Of a stretch of DNA of 64,000 nucleotides, positions 32,843 to 41,867 are shown in pieces (the stretch's first letter is position 1; the number at the start of each line of letters is the position of its first letter). Origin of the DNA: Microtetraspora malaysiensis (GTDB lineage: Bacteria > Actinomycetota > Actinomycetes > Streptosporangiales > Streptosporangiaceae); assembly GCF_001528665.1 (NCBI RefSeq), contig NZ_BBYJ01000012.1, positions 184,812-248,811 of the forward strand. The letters are read 5' to 3'. The notes below the pieces were generated by a model. It searched no databases, was not told the DNA's origin, and saw only the letters and a list, made by a program, of their open reading frames with translations. Both the position numbers and the translations under genes were made by a program.

Positions 32843-34273
32843 TTACCCTGCCATCAACCCGGTCCGCCGGGCGAGCTCCCCCAGGGCGATGCCGTCGAAT
32901 CCGGTGACGCTGCTGGTCAGGCGGTCTTTCATGGACCACTGCCCGGGCACGCCGCCGTTCAGGCCGCCGACGATCGAGCCGACGGTCGCGCCCGCCGAGT
33001 CGGTGTCCCAGCCGGCCGCGACCGCGCCCGCGATCGAGGCGGTGAAGTCCCCCTTCCCGTGGACCAGCGCCGCCGCGATCAGTGCGGCGTTGTTGATCGT
33101 GTGGACCCAGTGCAGGCGGCCGTGCCGGGCGTGCAGGTGGTCCACGACCCGCTCGAAGTCCGGCTCCGCGCCCGCCACGTCCACGGCGTCCCGTACGGCG
33201 GCGGCCAGCCGGGATCCGGCGGGGATCACCGACAGGCCCGCCTCGACCACCTCAGTCACCGAGGAGGCGTCCAGGGACCGCGCGCACATGGCGGCGGTGA
33301 ACATCGCGCCGTACAGGCCGTTCGCCGTGTGGCTCAGCCGGGCGTCGCGCCAGGCGAACTCGGCCGCCGTCGCCGGGTCTCCCGGGTTGGCCCAGCCGTA
33401 CACGTCGGCCCGGATGAGGGCCCCGATCCACTCCCGGAACGGGTTGCGGTAGGTGGCGGTCGCCGGCCCCGGCTCCACGTCCCGCGCGCCTAACGGCTCG
33501 GGCTCGATGCCCATCAGCAGGTTGCGGTACGCCACCCGCTCGGCGGTGAACACCCGGCCGCCGGGCAGCTCGTCCAGCCACATCTGCGCGACGTCCGCCG
33601 TCGTGAAGCCCCTGCCGTACCGCTCCAGCAGGGCGAGCGCGAGCAGCGCGAAGTTGAGGTCGTCGTCCTCGGGGATCCCGTCGATGTTCTCCGCGAGACT
33701 GTTGACCGCGCTGCGCCGGTTCCACGGCCACCTGAGCCCGACCTCCGGCGGCAGGCCCACGGCCGTGAACCAGCCGCGGATCGGCCAGTTGCCGGTCGAC
33801 TCGGCGATCTCCCTGATGCCCTCGCGGGGGATCTTCTCCACCGGCTTGCCGAGGACGCACCCGGCGGCCCGTCCCTGCCAGGCGCCGAGCACCCGGGCCG
33901 GGTCGGCGGCCCTCCGCCCGGGTCCCTGCCCGCTGCGTTCCTGCCCATCGGGTCCCTGCCCGCCCGTCATGTTCCCGCGCGCCGCCGGCCAGTCCGGGCA
34001 GGCGGCGACGATCTCGTCCCAGCCGGACGGCTCGGGCAACGGCGAGGGGATCGCCGCCAGCTCGTCGAGCAGGTCCTCCGCCAGGCGGCGCAGCCGTACG
34101 GGCGGAGCCTGCGGCGAGGCGCCCGCCCGGGGCGGCGCGTCGTGCCCTCCGGCCGCGCGCCAGCGGGCCGCGATCTCCCGCACCCCCGGCAGGTCTTCCC
34201 TGCCGTCCTCGGCGGCCTGGCGCAGCTCGTGGCCCACCAGGTCCTCCGGCTGGACCCAGGTGAGCCGCATCAT
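32843..34273 (-). CDS. ADP-ribosylglycohydrolase family protein, paralogue 1 (with N-terminal extension)
   Basis: 476 residues. An extra N-terminal region of about 125 residues (Pro/Gly-rich, ending before RVLGAWQGRAAGCVLG) precedes the all-helical ADPRG fold. Metal-site motifs are present in altered form: EDDDLNFALLALALL near 201 (family TDDT), DARLSHTANGLYG, and AAGWDTDSAGATVGSIVGG near 430, where most members have GxDADT. The start ATG overlaps the preceding stop as ATGA. The fold hydrolyses alpha-N- or O-ribosidic bonds. A secreted role is not indicated, so the substrate is probably imported. Confidence 0.85.
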   Translation of the reverse strand: MMRLTWVQPEDLVGHELRQAAEDGREDLPGVREIAARWRAAGGHDAPPRAGASPQAPPVRLRRLAEDLLDELAAIPSPLPEPSGWDEIVAACPDWPAARGNMTGGQGPDGQERSGQGPGRRAADPARVLGAWQGRAAGCVLGKPVEKIPREGIREIAESTGNWPIRGWFTAVGLPPEVGLRWPWNRRSAVNSLAENIDGIPEDDDLNFALLALALLERYGRGFTTADVAQMWLDELPGGRVFTAERVAYRNLLMGIEPEPLGARDVEPGPATATYRNPFREWIGALIRADVYGWANPGDPATAAEFAWRDARLSHTANGLYGAMFTAAMCARSLDASSVTEVVEAGLSVIPAGSRLAAAVRDAVDVAGAEPDFERVVDHLHARHGRLHWVHTINNAALIAAALVHGKGDFTASIAGAVAAGWDTDSAGATVGSIVGGLNGGVPGQWSMKDRLTSSVTGFDGIALGELARRTGLMAG

Positions 34274-35418
34274 GATCCGTCCCCGGCCAGCAGCTCGGCG
34301 AACGCGGCGTCGGCCGCCCGGCGGCGTTCGGCGTCGGCCGCGCGCACCCGGCGCGCCACCGACGCGAGGGCGAAGCCGGGCGTGACGAGGTCGGTCCTGC
34401 TCGCCGCCGACACCTCCTCGATCCACGCGGCCGGCACGGCCGACCGCCCGCCCAGCGCCCCGGCGATCGCGCCGCCCATGGAGGCGATCGAGTCGGCGTC
34501 CCGGCCGTAGTTCACCCCGCCCAGCACGGTCTCGCGATAGTCCCCCTTGGCGATCAGCAGAAAGGCCAGGGCGAGCGGCAGTTCCTCGATGCTGTGCACC
34601 CGGCTCGGACGACGCGCGCCCAGCCCCTGGTCGCGGTAGGTGTCGGCCACCGTGTCGTACGGCCGCATGGCGGCGCGCAGCGTCTCGAACGATCCCTCCC
34701 AATGGCCGAGGTCGCGCGCCGCCGAACACACCGCGTCGATGGCCGCGCGCGTGCCGTCGCGGGAGAGCCGCAGGCAGCTCGCGACGACGGAGTCGGGTGT
34801 GGCCCCCGGGCGCATCGCCTCGGCGACCGCGGCGGCGAGCACACCGGCCGCCTCCCGGCCGTAGCTGGACTGGTGCGCGCCCGCGAGGTCGATCGCCTCG
34901 GCGTACGCGCCGTCGGGGTCGCCCGCGTTGACGACGCCCACCGGCGCCATGTACATGGCCGCGCCGCAGTTCACGATGTTGCCGACGCCCGCCTCACGCG
35001 GGTCCACGTGGCCGTAGTGCAGCCGCAGGGCGAGCCACTTCTCGGCCAGGAACACCCGCTGCAGCGGCAGCGCCTCGGTCTCCAGCTCGGGGATCCAGCG
35101 CTTCTCGCCCATCATCTCGGGCACGAGGTACTCGGCGGCGGCGTAGGCGTCCAGGTGGCCGCCCACCCGCTCGTACACGCGGATCAGCGCGTGGGTCATC
35201 AGTGTGTCGTCGGTCACATGGCCGTCGCCCTTGTGGTACGGCGCGATCGGCCGCGCGTTGCGCCAGTCCGCGTAGTACGGCGGGACCACGCCCTCGACGA
35301 GGCCTCCGTAACGCACCTGGATCTGCTCCGGCGTCCAGCCCTCGGTCGCGCCCCCGAGCGCGTCGCCGACCGCCGCCCCGGCCACGCAGCCGACAGCTCT
35401 GTCCTCAAGCGGCGTCAT
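34270..35418 (-). CDS. ADP-ribosylglycohydrolase family protein, paralogue 2
   Basis: 382 residues. It has the best conserved metal motifs of the four: DRAVGCVAGAAVGDALGG at the N-terminus, GHVTDDTLMTHALIRVYE near 67, and NYGRDADSIASMGGAIAG near 303, giving the Asp set that binds two Mg ions in DraG/ARH enzymes. It should be an active ribosyl-bond hydrolase. The ATG behind AGAGGGGG is used; an in-frame ATG at 35481 that overlaps the upstream stop (ATGA) is an alternative adding 21 residues. Confidence 0.87.
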   Translation of the reverse strand: MTPLEDRAVGCVAGAAVGDALGGATEGWTPEQIQVRYGGLVEGVVPPYYADWRNARPIAPYHKGDGHVTDDTLMTHALIRVYERVGGHLDAYAAAEYLVPEMMGEKRWIPELETEALPLQRVFLAEKWLALRLHYGHVDPREAGVGNIVNCGAAMYMAPVGVVNAGDPDGAYAEAIDLAGAHQSSYGREAAGVLAAAVAEAMRPGATPDSVVASCLRLSRDGTRAAIDAVCSAARDLGHWEGSFETLRAAMRPYDTVADTYRDQGLGARRPSRVHSIEELPLALAFLLIAKGDYRETVLGGVNYGRDADSIASMGGAIAGALGGRSAVPAAWIEEVSAASRTDLVTPGFALASVARRVRAADAERRRAADAAFAELLAGDGS

Positions 35419-35477
35419 GCCGTCCCCCTCTGTGTCTAACCGTTCCGTGTTGAACCGCTTTGCAGCGAACTGCTCTG

Positions 35478-36542
35478 TCATGTGGCGCCCTGTGCCTGGC
35501 TCCCCTGCGGGCCGCCGGACGCCAGGGTCCGGGCGACGTCGAGCAGGTCCGTTCCGGCCAGTTCCGGCAGGCAGCACCCGGCCAGCGTGCGCGCGGTCTC
35601 CCGCCACGCCCGCGGCAGCGCCTCGTATCCGGCGTACGCACCGGCGAGCGCGCCGGTGAGCGCGGGCGCCGAGTCCGCGACCGACGCCAGGCAGGCCGCC
35701 GCCGACACGGCCGCGCCGAACGCCGGCCCGGCCGCGTCGGCGAGCGCCAGCGCGATCGGGACGGTCTCGGCGGCGGTGACACCGTAGCTGTAGACGTGGT
35801 CGAGCAGCGCCGCGTCGAGCGCGGGCACGGCGGAGAACGGGTCGCCGTGCTCCCGCGCCACCGCCACCGCCGCACGGGCGGCGTGCCCGATCGCCGTGTC
35901 CTCCGGGAGCGCGGCGACGGCGGCGTCCACCGCCTCCCGCATCGGCGCGCCCCTCACCAGCGCGCCGACCGCCGTCGCGACCGCCACCGCCCCGAGCACG
36001 CCGTCACCTGAGTTGGTGACCTCGGCGTCGGCGACCGGGTCCATTCCGGCGGCACCGAACGCCACCGCCCGGACCGCCGCCGCGTCGTCGAAGAAGTGCG
36101 GGTTGTCGTGGCCGCTCGCGGGCGGCCCGAGGCCGGCGGCGAGGTTGTCGAGCGCGGACCAGACGGAGATCCGGGCGCGCAGGTCGTCGCGCTGGGCCAG
36201 CCGTCCGAACGCCTCGGCACGATCCTCGTGGATCGTCGCCGCCGTCCAGGCGAGCCACTCGGCGTCGTCGGACGGTCCGAGCGCCAGCGGCTCGACCGGC
36301 TGGTTCAGCGCGAACGGCACCGGCAGCGTGGTCACCTGGCGCTCTTCGGCGAACGCGTCCAGCTCGCGGTACAGCCGCCTGCTCCACGGCGCCAGCCGCA
36401 GCGACCGGTGGCGCGCCGCGGGCCAGCCCGCGGCGTCGCCGATGGCGAGGCCGGCGAAGGCGCCGAGAATCCGGTCCTCCTCCGGCGGCAGCGTGCCGCC
36501 GCCCCCCGATGACATGCTCTTCTTCATCCCTTCCAGGGTCAT
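35478..36542 (-). CDS. ADP-ribosylglycohydrolase-like protein, paralogue 3, degenerate metal site
   Basis: 354 residues, same fold (EEDRILGAFAGLAIGDAAGW at 21-40). The metal motifs are eroded: SDDAEWLAWT (91-100) replaces TDDT, DAEVTNSGDGVLG replaces the SH motif, and AACLASVADSAPALTGALAG replaces GRDADT, so the C-terminal metal-binding Asp is missing. It is either a non-catalytic partner of its neighbours or has a different activity. Starts and stops overlap both neighbours as ATGA, implying coupled translation and possible complex formation. Confidence 0.8.
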   Translation of the reverse strand: MTLEGMKKSMSSGGGGTLPPEEDRILGAFAGLAIGDAAGWPAARHRSLRLAPWSRRLYRELDAFAEERQVTTLPVPFALNQPVEPLALGPSDDAEWLAWTAATIHEDRAEAFGRLAQRDDLRARISVWSALDNLAAGLGPPASGHDNPHFFDDAAAVRAVAFGAAGMDPVADAEVTNSGDGVLGAVAVATAVGALVRGAPMREAVDAAVAALPEDTAIGHAARAAVAVAREHGDPFSAVPALDAALLDHVYSYGVTAAETVPIALALADAAGPAFGAAVSAAACLASVADSAPALTGALAGAYAGYEALPRAWRETARTLAGCCLPELAGTDLLDVARTLASGGPQGSQAQGAT

Positions 36543-37591
36543 CCGACGCCGGACGGGCCCGCGGGCCCGTCGGTTCGGCCGTCAGCCGGGCCGCCCTGCG
36601 GGCGACCCGTCAGAGCGTCGGCGGCGTCCAGGACATGCCGGCCCGCGACAACGGGCAGGCAGCGGCCGGCGACCGGCCCGACCCGGCGTGCCCAACGCTC
36701 GGGCACGCCCGCCTCGCCGGCGCCCGCGCCCGCCAGCGCGCCCGCGATCGCGGCCGTCGTGTCGGCGTCCCGGCCCAGGTTGGCCGCGGTGACCACGGCC
36801 GCCTCGACCTCTCCGCCGCCCCTGACATAGGCGGAGAAGGCGAGCGCGACCGCCTCCGGGGCCAGGTCGGTCCACGGATAGTGCTTCACCACGACCGAGT
36901 CGTGCAGGACGCGGGCGAACTCCTCGCGGGAGATCCTCTCCCTTGTGTCACGGGCGATCGCGAGGGCCTTCCTGGCGGCACGGGCCGTCCAGGAGTCCTC
37001 GGGGACCGCCCGGAGCCCCGCCTCGACCACCTCGTCCGGCGCGGCGCCGGTCATCGCGACCGCCACCGCCGCCGCGACCGCCCGGCCGCCGAGGACGCCC
37101 TCACCGCTGTGGCTGACCCGCCCGTCGATCTCGGCCAGCCGCGCCGCCTCATCGGGGTCGCCCGCCGCGAAGATCCCGTACGGCGCGGCGCGCATGGCCA
37201 GGCCGTCGGACCAGCCGTGCGGGTGCCACCGCCCGCTCAGCGGCGGACCGAGCCCGCGGCGGAGCGCCTGCACGGTGCCGAGCTCGGAGAACCCGGCGCC
37301 GCGCATGGGCCCATCGAGCCGTGCCACGATCTCGGCGCGCCACGCCTCGGCGACGTCCCGCGACGTGAGCGCGTGGCCGTGGCGGAGGAGGAGGGACGCG
37401 GCGAACAGGCTGTACTCGGTGTCGTCCGTGCCGCCGCCCTCGACCTCCGAAAGCACGCCCCAGCGCGCGGCGATGGCCTCGGGCGTCATGTTCTCCGCGG
37501 GCGCGCCGAGGGCGTCGCCGGCCGCGAGACCGAGCAGACACCCCCGGGCGCGGTCGCGCGGCGATCCGGCGGGCGCGAGAGGAACCGTCAC
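36539..37591 (-). CDS. ADP-ribosylglycohydrolase family protein, paralogue 4
   Basis: 350 residues from a GTG whose last bases form the stop of the binding-protein gene (GTGA). Intact motifs: DRARGCLLGLAAGDALGAPA (12-31), GGGTDDTEYSLFAASLLLRHG (TDDT at 55-58), DGRVSHSGEGVLGGRA and TAANLGRDADTTAAIAGALA near 270. These fit a catalytically competent Mg-dependent ribosylglycohydrolase. Direct translational coupling to the sugar-binding protein ties hydrolysis to import. Confidence 0.88.
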   Translation of the reverse strand: MTVPLAPAGSPRDRARGCLLGLAAGDALGAPAENMTPEAIAARWGVLSEVEGGGTDDTEYSLFAASLLLRHGHALTSRDVAEAWRAEIVARLDGPMRGAGFSELGTVQALRRGLGPPLSGRWHPHGWSDGLAMRAAPYGIFAAGDPDEAARLAEIDGRVSHSGEGVLGGRAVAAAVAVAMTGAAPDEVVEAGLRAVPEDSWTARAARKALAIARDTRERISREEFARVLHDSVVVKHYPWTDLAPEAVALAFSAYVRGGGEVEAAVVTAANLGRDADTTAAIAGALAGAGAGEAGVPERWARRVGPVAGRCLPVVAGRHVLDAADALTGRPQGGPADGRTDGPAGPSGVG

Positions 37592-38892
37592 CGTCCGTAC
37601 CGCTCCAGGACCTTGTCGCCCTCTTCGACGAGGCGCTTCGCCACCTCGTCGAGGCTGATCTTGTCCGCGAAGTACTCCTGGAGCGCCGGCGTGGCCACCT
37701 TGCTCTTCCACTCGTCGTAGCCGTCCACCTTGAGGTACGGCGCGACCACGAGGTTCTTGGCCGAGGCGGTGGCGACGTCCCAGAAGTTCTCCTTCTGGGT
37801 CATGGCGGGGTCGGCCGCCGCCGAGGTGCTCGTCGGGAGCAGCCAGTCGCCCTTGGCGAGCTTGGCCTGGTTGGGGCCGTTCAGGAAGAACGAGATGAAC
37901 TTCACGGCCTCCTGCGCGTGCTTGCTGTCGGCCGCCACGGACAGGGTCTGGGACGTGGCGCCCTGCTCGGCGGTGACACCCTTCAGCGGCGGCAGGGTGA
38001 CCCACTCGAACCCGTCGGGCGCCTGCTCGGCGACCTGCTGGCGCAGGTAGACGCCCGCCGGCACGATCGCGTACTTGCCGCCGAAGAAACCGGGCAGCGG
38101 GTCGGCGGTGCCCATGCCGAGCGCCGACGGGTCGGCCGACTTGTCCTTGTAGAGCTGGTCGTGGATGCGGCTCAGCACCTCGCGCTCCTCGGCGCCGACC
38201 TTGACCCGGGTCTTGCCGCCCTCAGTCGTGAAGAAGGTGCCGCCGAAGTTGAGCCCGAGGGTGAGCACCTTGTTGACCGGCGACTTCATCGGCCAGGCCA
38301 CGCCGTACGCGCCGCTCTTGGTCATCTTCTTGGTCGCCTCGGCGAACTCGTCCCAGGTCCACGGCTCGTCGGGGGTCGGCATCCGGGCGCCGGACGCGTC
38401 GAGGAGCTTCTTGTTGGCGTAGAGGACCTGCGACTCCTGCAGGAACGGCACGCCGTACACGCCCTGGCCGCCCTTGCCGTCACCGAAGGTGACGGTGTCC
38501 CAGGCGGCCTGGGGGATGTCGCTCTTCAGCTCGGACGGCAGCGAGCTCGACAGGTCGAGCAGGAAGCCGCGCGCCGCGAACCCGGACAGGGCGGGCGAGT
38601 CGTCGTGGATCACGTCCGGCGCGTCGCCCGCCTCGAACGAGGTGACGAGCTGGTCGTTGACGTTGTCCCAGCTTCCCTGGACGTACTCGACCTGGATCTT
38701 GGGGTTGGCCTTGTTCCACTCGTCGACGAGCTGCTTGTTGGCGGTGATCGACTCCTTCTGCCAGGCCAGGCTCAGGAACCGCAGCTTCACCGGCTCGCCG
38801 GAAGCGGCGCCGTCGCCGTCGCCTCCCCCGCTCGAACATCCGGCGGCCAGAACGACGGCCGCCACCGCGAGCGCGGCACTCCAACGCCTCAT
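37588..38892 (-). CDS. CUT1-type ABC sugar/glycoside-binding lipoprotein
   Basis: 434 residues. Lipoprotein signal with lipobox VLAAGC (Cys about 19) and a Gly/Asp-rich tether, followed by an extracellular-binding-protein family 1 fold: VKLRFLSLAWQKESI, WNKANPKIQVEYVQGSW, FEAGDAPDVIHDDSPALS, GVYGVPFLQESQVLYANK, WTWDEFAEATKKM. This MalE/UgpB-like class binds oligosaccharides, glycosides or glycerophosphodiesters. It is the substrate-capturing part of the importer in this operon. No ATPase gene is present, so a shared MsiK-like ATPase is presumably used, as is usual in actinomycetes. Confidence 0.9.
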   Translation of the reverse strand: MRRWSAALAVAAVVLAAGCSSGGGDGDGAASGEPVKLRFLSLAWQKESITANKQLVDEWNKANPKIQVEYVQGSWDNVNDQLVTSFEAGDAPDVIHDDSPALSGFAARGFLLDLSSSLPSELKSDIPQAAWDTVTFGDGKGGQGVYGVPFLQESQVLYANKKLLDASGARMPTPDEPWTWDEFAEATKKMTKSGAYGVAWPMKSPVNKVLTLGLNFGGTFFTTEGGKTRVKVGAEEREVLSRIHDQLYKDKSADPSALGMGTADPLPGFFGGKYAIVPAGVYLRQQVAEQAPDGFEWVTLPPLKGVTAEQGATSQTLSVAADSKHAQEAVKFISFFLNGPNQAKLAKGDWLLPTSTSAAADPAMTQKENFWDVATASAKNLVVAPYLKVDGYDEWKSKVATPALQEYFADKISLDEVAKRLVEEGDKVLERYGR

Positions 38893-38971
38893 GTGACTCT
38901 CCTATCGGGGAACTGGGGGGAACTCAGGGGATATCTGGTGAAATTCGAGGAACTTGAGAAACTCGGGGATC

Positions 38972-39805
38972 TCATCCCTTGACCGCGCCCGCCATCAGGC
39001 CGGACCTGAGCCGCCGCTGGATGATCGCGAAGAACGCCAGGCTCGGGATCGTCGCCAGCAGCGAGGCCGCCGCGAGCGGGCCCAGCCGTACGACGCCCTC
39101 CGGGCCGGTGAACTTGACCAGCGTCAGCGGCAGCGTGGCCACCTCGGGGTCCTTGAGGACCACGAGCGCGAACAGGAACTCGTTCCAGGACGAGATGAAC
39201 GCGAACAGCAGGGTCGCCACGACGCCGGGGACGAGCAGCGGCGCGACGACGCTGGCGAGCGCCCGCAGCCGCCCCGCCCCGTCCACGGACGCGGCCTCCT
39301 CCAGTTCACGGGGAATGGCGCGCACGTAGCCCTGGAGCATCCAGAGGGCGAACGGCAGCGTGAAGGTGACGTGCACGAGGGCGAGCCCGGGCAGCGTGTT
39401 CACCAGCTCCAGCCGGCGCAGCACCATGAACAGCGGGATGATGATCAGGATGACCGGGAAGACCTGGCTGACCAGCACCCACCCGATCGCGACCTTGTTC
39501 AGGGTGCTCCGGAACCGCGCCAGCGCGTACGCCGCCGGAAGCGCCACCAGCACGGTGATCACGGCGCTCGCGAGCGCGACGACCATGCTGCGCGCGGCGC
39601 TTCCCACGATGTCCTGCTCGCCGAAGGCGTCGGCGAAGTTGGCCAGCGTCGGATTGCGCGGGATCCACGTCGGGTCCAGGCTCGCCATCTCCTGCGGCGT
39701 CTTCAGCGCGGTGGACAGCAGCCACGCGAGCGGGAACGCCAGGAAGACGAGGTAGCCCAGCAGGGCGAGGTACTTCAGGGCGGTGCGCACCGTCGAGCCT
39801 CCCAT
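38972..39805 (-). CDS. CUT1-type ABC permease, MalG-like
   Basis: 277 residues, six predicted transmembrane helices. The EAA loop that contacts the ATPase is visible as RELEEAASVDGAGRLRAL. The C-terminal end (LRSGLMAGAVKG) is typical of MalG/UgpE-type subunits. It starts one base after the stop of its MalF-like partner, giving balanced production. Confidence 0.9.
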   Translation of the reverse strand: MGGSTVRTALKYLALLGYLVFLAFPLAWLLSTALKTPQEMASLDPTWIPRNPTLANFADAFGEQDIVGSAARSMVVALASAVITVLVALPAAYALARFRSTLNKVAIGWVLVSQVFPVILIIIPLFMVLRRLELVNTLPGLALVHVTFTLPFALWMLQGYVRAIPRELEEAASVDGAGRLRALASVVAPLLVPGVVATLLFAFISSWNEFLFALVVLKDPEVATLPLTLVKFTGPEGVVRLGPLAAASLLATIPSLAFFAIIQRRLRSGLMAGAVKG

Positions 39806-39806
39806 C

Positions 39807-40712
39807 TCAGTCGGCCTCCCTCATCTGGCGCCACAGGTACAGGCCGAGCACGGCCAGGACGACGATCGTGATCGCGACGCCGAGGGTCGCCGCGTACCCG
39901 AAGAAGCCGTAACGGAACGCCTCCTCGTAGGCGAACAGCATCGGCAGCCGCGTCCGCCCGCCCGGCCCGCCCTGGGTCAGCACGTAGACGAGGCTGAACT
40001 GGTTGATGTTCCAGACGAAGTCGAGCGAGGTGATCGCGACGATCACGGGCCGGAGCTGCGGCAGGGTGATGTTCCAGAAGCGCCGCCACACGCCCGCGCC
40101 GTCCACTCCGGCGGCCTCGTACAGCTCCTTGGGGACGTTCTGCAGCCCGGCGAGCAGGACGACGGTCGTCTGCGGCATCCCCATCCAGACGCCGACGAGG
40201 ATCACGGCGGGAAGCGCCACGGAGAAGTCGTTGAGCCAGTCCACGTCGGTGCCGAGGACGGCGTTGAGGATGCCCGCGTCCGGGTGGTAGACGAGCCGCC
40301 ACATCAGGCCGATGACCACGGGCGGCATCGCCCACGGCACCAGCGCGAGCACCCGGGCGAACCCGCGCAGCCGCAGATCCTGGTTCAGCAGCAGGGCGAG
40401 CCCGAGCGAGGCGAGGAACTGCAGCACGGTCACCGAGACCGCCCACACCATGCCGATGCGGAACGACTCCCAGAAGTCGCCGTCCGCGAGCAGGTCGCCG
40501 AAGTTCGCCAGGCCGACGAACGACGTCTCGGTGTTCCGCCCCGAGCGGGCGTCGGTGAACGCGAGCAGGATGCCGTAGAGGAGCGGGCCGACGCTGAGCA
40601 CGAGCACGGGCACGAGGGCCGGGAGCAGCAGCAGGAAGGTCTCCCTGCCCCCCGACCGGCTCCGCGCGGGGCGCCGCCGGGTTCCGGCGGGCCGGGCTGC
40701 TGTGAGCGTCAT
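39807..40712 (-). CDS. CUT1-type ABC permease, MalF-like
   Basis: 301 residues with an Arg-rich N-terminus and six hydrophobic helices. The EAA motif reads KELYEAAGVDGAGVWRRFW. It overlaps the LacI stop by four bases (ATGA) and precedes the MalG-like gene. It is the first structural gene after the repressor. Confidence 0.9.
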   Translation of the reverse strand: MTLTAARPAGTRRRPARSRSGGRETFLLLLPALVPVLVLSVGPLLYGILLAFTDARSGRNTETSFVGLANFGDLLADGDFWESFRIGMVWAVSVTVLQFLASLGLALLLNQDLRLRGFARVLALVPWAMPPVVIGLMWRLVYHPDAGILNAVLGTDVDWLNDFSVALPAVILVGVWMGMPQTTVVLLAGLQNVPKELYEAAGVDGAGVWRRFWNITLPQLRPVIVAITSLDFVWNINQFSLVYVLTQGGPGGRTRLPMLFAYEEAFRYGFFGYAATLGVAITIVVLAVLGLYLWRQMREAD

Positions 40713-41818
40713 CGGATCCCCTCCTCACCGGCGGTACGCCCGGCCTCCCGCGCGCCCTCCCCGCCGTCTCCGGCCTCTCCGGCCGCTCCGTTCTCTCCGT
40801 ACTCCTCGGCCGCCCGCGCGCCGACCGTCGAGGCGCGTACGGCGAGGCGCGGCTCGACGGTGACGACCCGCGGCTCCCGCTCGCCGTTCTCCAGGCGGTC
40901 GAGCAGCAGTTCGGCGGCGGCGCGGCCGCGGCGGGCCGAGCCGAGCGACACGCTGGTCAGCGACGGCCAGGCGACCGCGGCGAGGTCGGTGTCGTCCATG
41001 CCGACGACGGCGACGTCCTCGGGGACGCGCCGCCCGGCGCGGCGCAGGACGTCGAGCGCGCCGAGCGCGATCAGGTCGTTGGCGCACATCAGCGCGTCCA
41101 CGTCGCCCGCGCGGTCCAGGAGCGCCCGTACGGCCCGCGCGCCCTCCGCCCGATAGAAGTCACCGACCTCGACGAGATCCTCGTCGTACGGCAGATCGAG
41201 GGCGTCGAGCGCCTCACGGTAGGCGGCGGCCCGCGCGGCGCCGGGGACGGTGTCGGCCGGGCCGTTGACGAACGCGATCCGGCGGCGGCCGAGGCCGTAC
41301 AGGTGGTCGAGGGCGAGCCGGACGCCGGTGCGCGAGTCGGTCCGCACGTTGTCGACGCCGGCGCCCTCGGGCACCGAGCCGATGACGACGACGGGGGCGC
41401 GGGCGGCGGCCAGTGCGCTCAGGTGCCCCTCGGTGACCCGCAGCGGGATCATGATCAGGCCGTCGACGTACCGCTCGCCGAGCCCGCGCAGCACGTCCAG
41501 CTCGTCGGCCACGTCGGCGTCGGTCGAGTGCAGCAGGAGACGGTAGCCCGCGGCGCGGAGCACCGGCTGGATCTCCCGCACCATCGCGAGATAGACCGGG
41601 TTGCCGATGTCGGCCATCGCGAACGCGACCTGGTTCGTGCGCCGGCTCTTGAGTGACCGGGCCACGGAGTTGGGGACGTAGCCGAGTTCCTCGGCGGCGC
41701 GCAACACGCGGCGGACCGTCTCCTCGCGGGTCGGTAACCCGTTGAGGACCCGGGAGACCGAGGCGATGGACACCCCGGCATGCCGAGCGATCGTGTTGAT
41801 CGTGGGGCCTTCGGCCAC
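40709..41818 (-). CDS. LacI-family transcriptional repressor
   Basis: 369 residues. LacI helix-turn-helix and hinge: TINTIARHAGVSIASVSRVL (6-25) and YVPNSVARSLKSRRTNQVA (about 47-65). The ligand-binding core contains MADIGNPVYLAMVREIQ, VDALMCANDLIALGALDVL and VAVVGMDDTDLAAVAWP. The C-terminal tail is Ala/Gly/Glu-rich. It is the first gene of the long leftward operon and has two perfect GTAAACGTTTAC operators in its leader, so it represses itself and everything downstream. The inducer is likely the imported sugar or its phosphate. Confidence 0.92.
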   Translation of the reverse strand: MAEGPTINTIARHAGVSIASVSRVLNGLPTREETVRRVLRAAEELGYVPNSVARSLKSRRTNQVAFAMADIGNPVYLAMVREIQPVLRAAGYRLLLHSTDADVADELDVLRGLGERYVDGLIMIPLRVTEGHLSALAAARAPVVVIGSVPEGAGVDNVRTDSRTGVRLALDHLYGLGRRRIAFVNGPADTVPGAARAAAYREALDALDLPYDEDLVEVGDFYRAEGARAVRALLDRAGDVDALMCANDLIALGALDVLRRAGRRVPEDVAVVGMDDTDLAAVAWPSLTSVSLGSARRGRAAAELLLDRLENGEREPRVVTVEPRLAVRASTVGARAAEEYGENGAAGEAGDGGEGAREAGRTAGEEGIR

Positions 41819-41840
41819 ATGTCACCTCGTCAGCGGCTGT

Positions 41841-41852
41841 GTAAACGTTTAC
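41841..41852. promoter_or_regulatory. LacI-type operator 1
   Basis: GTAAACGTTTAC, a perfect palindrome with the central CG typical of LacI-family sites, 22 bases upstream of the lacI-like start. Confidence 0.8.
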
Positions 41853-41867
41853 GGCAGCTGCGTTGCT

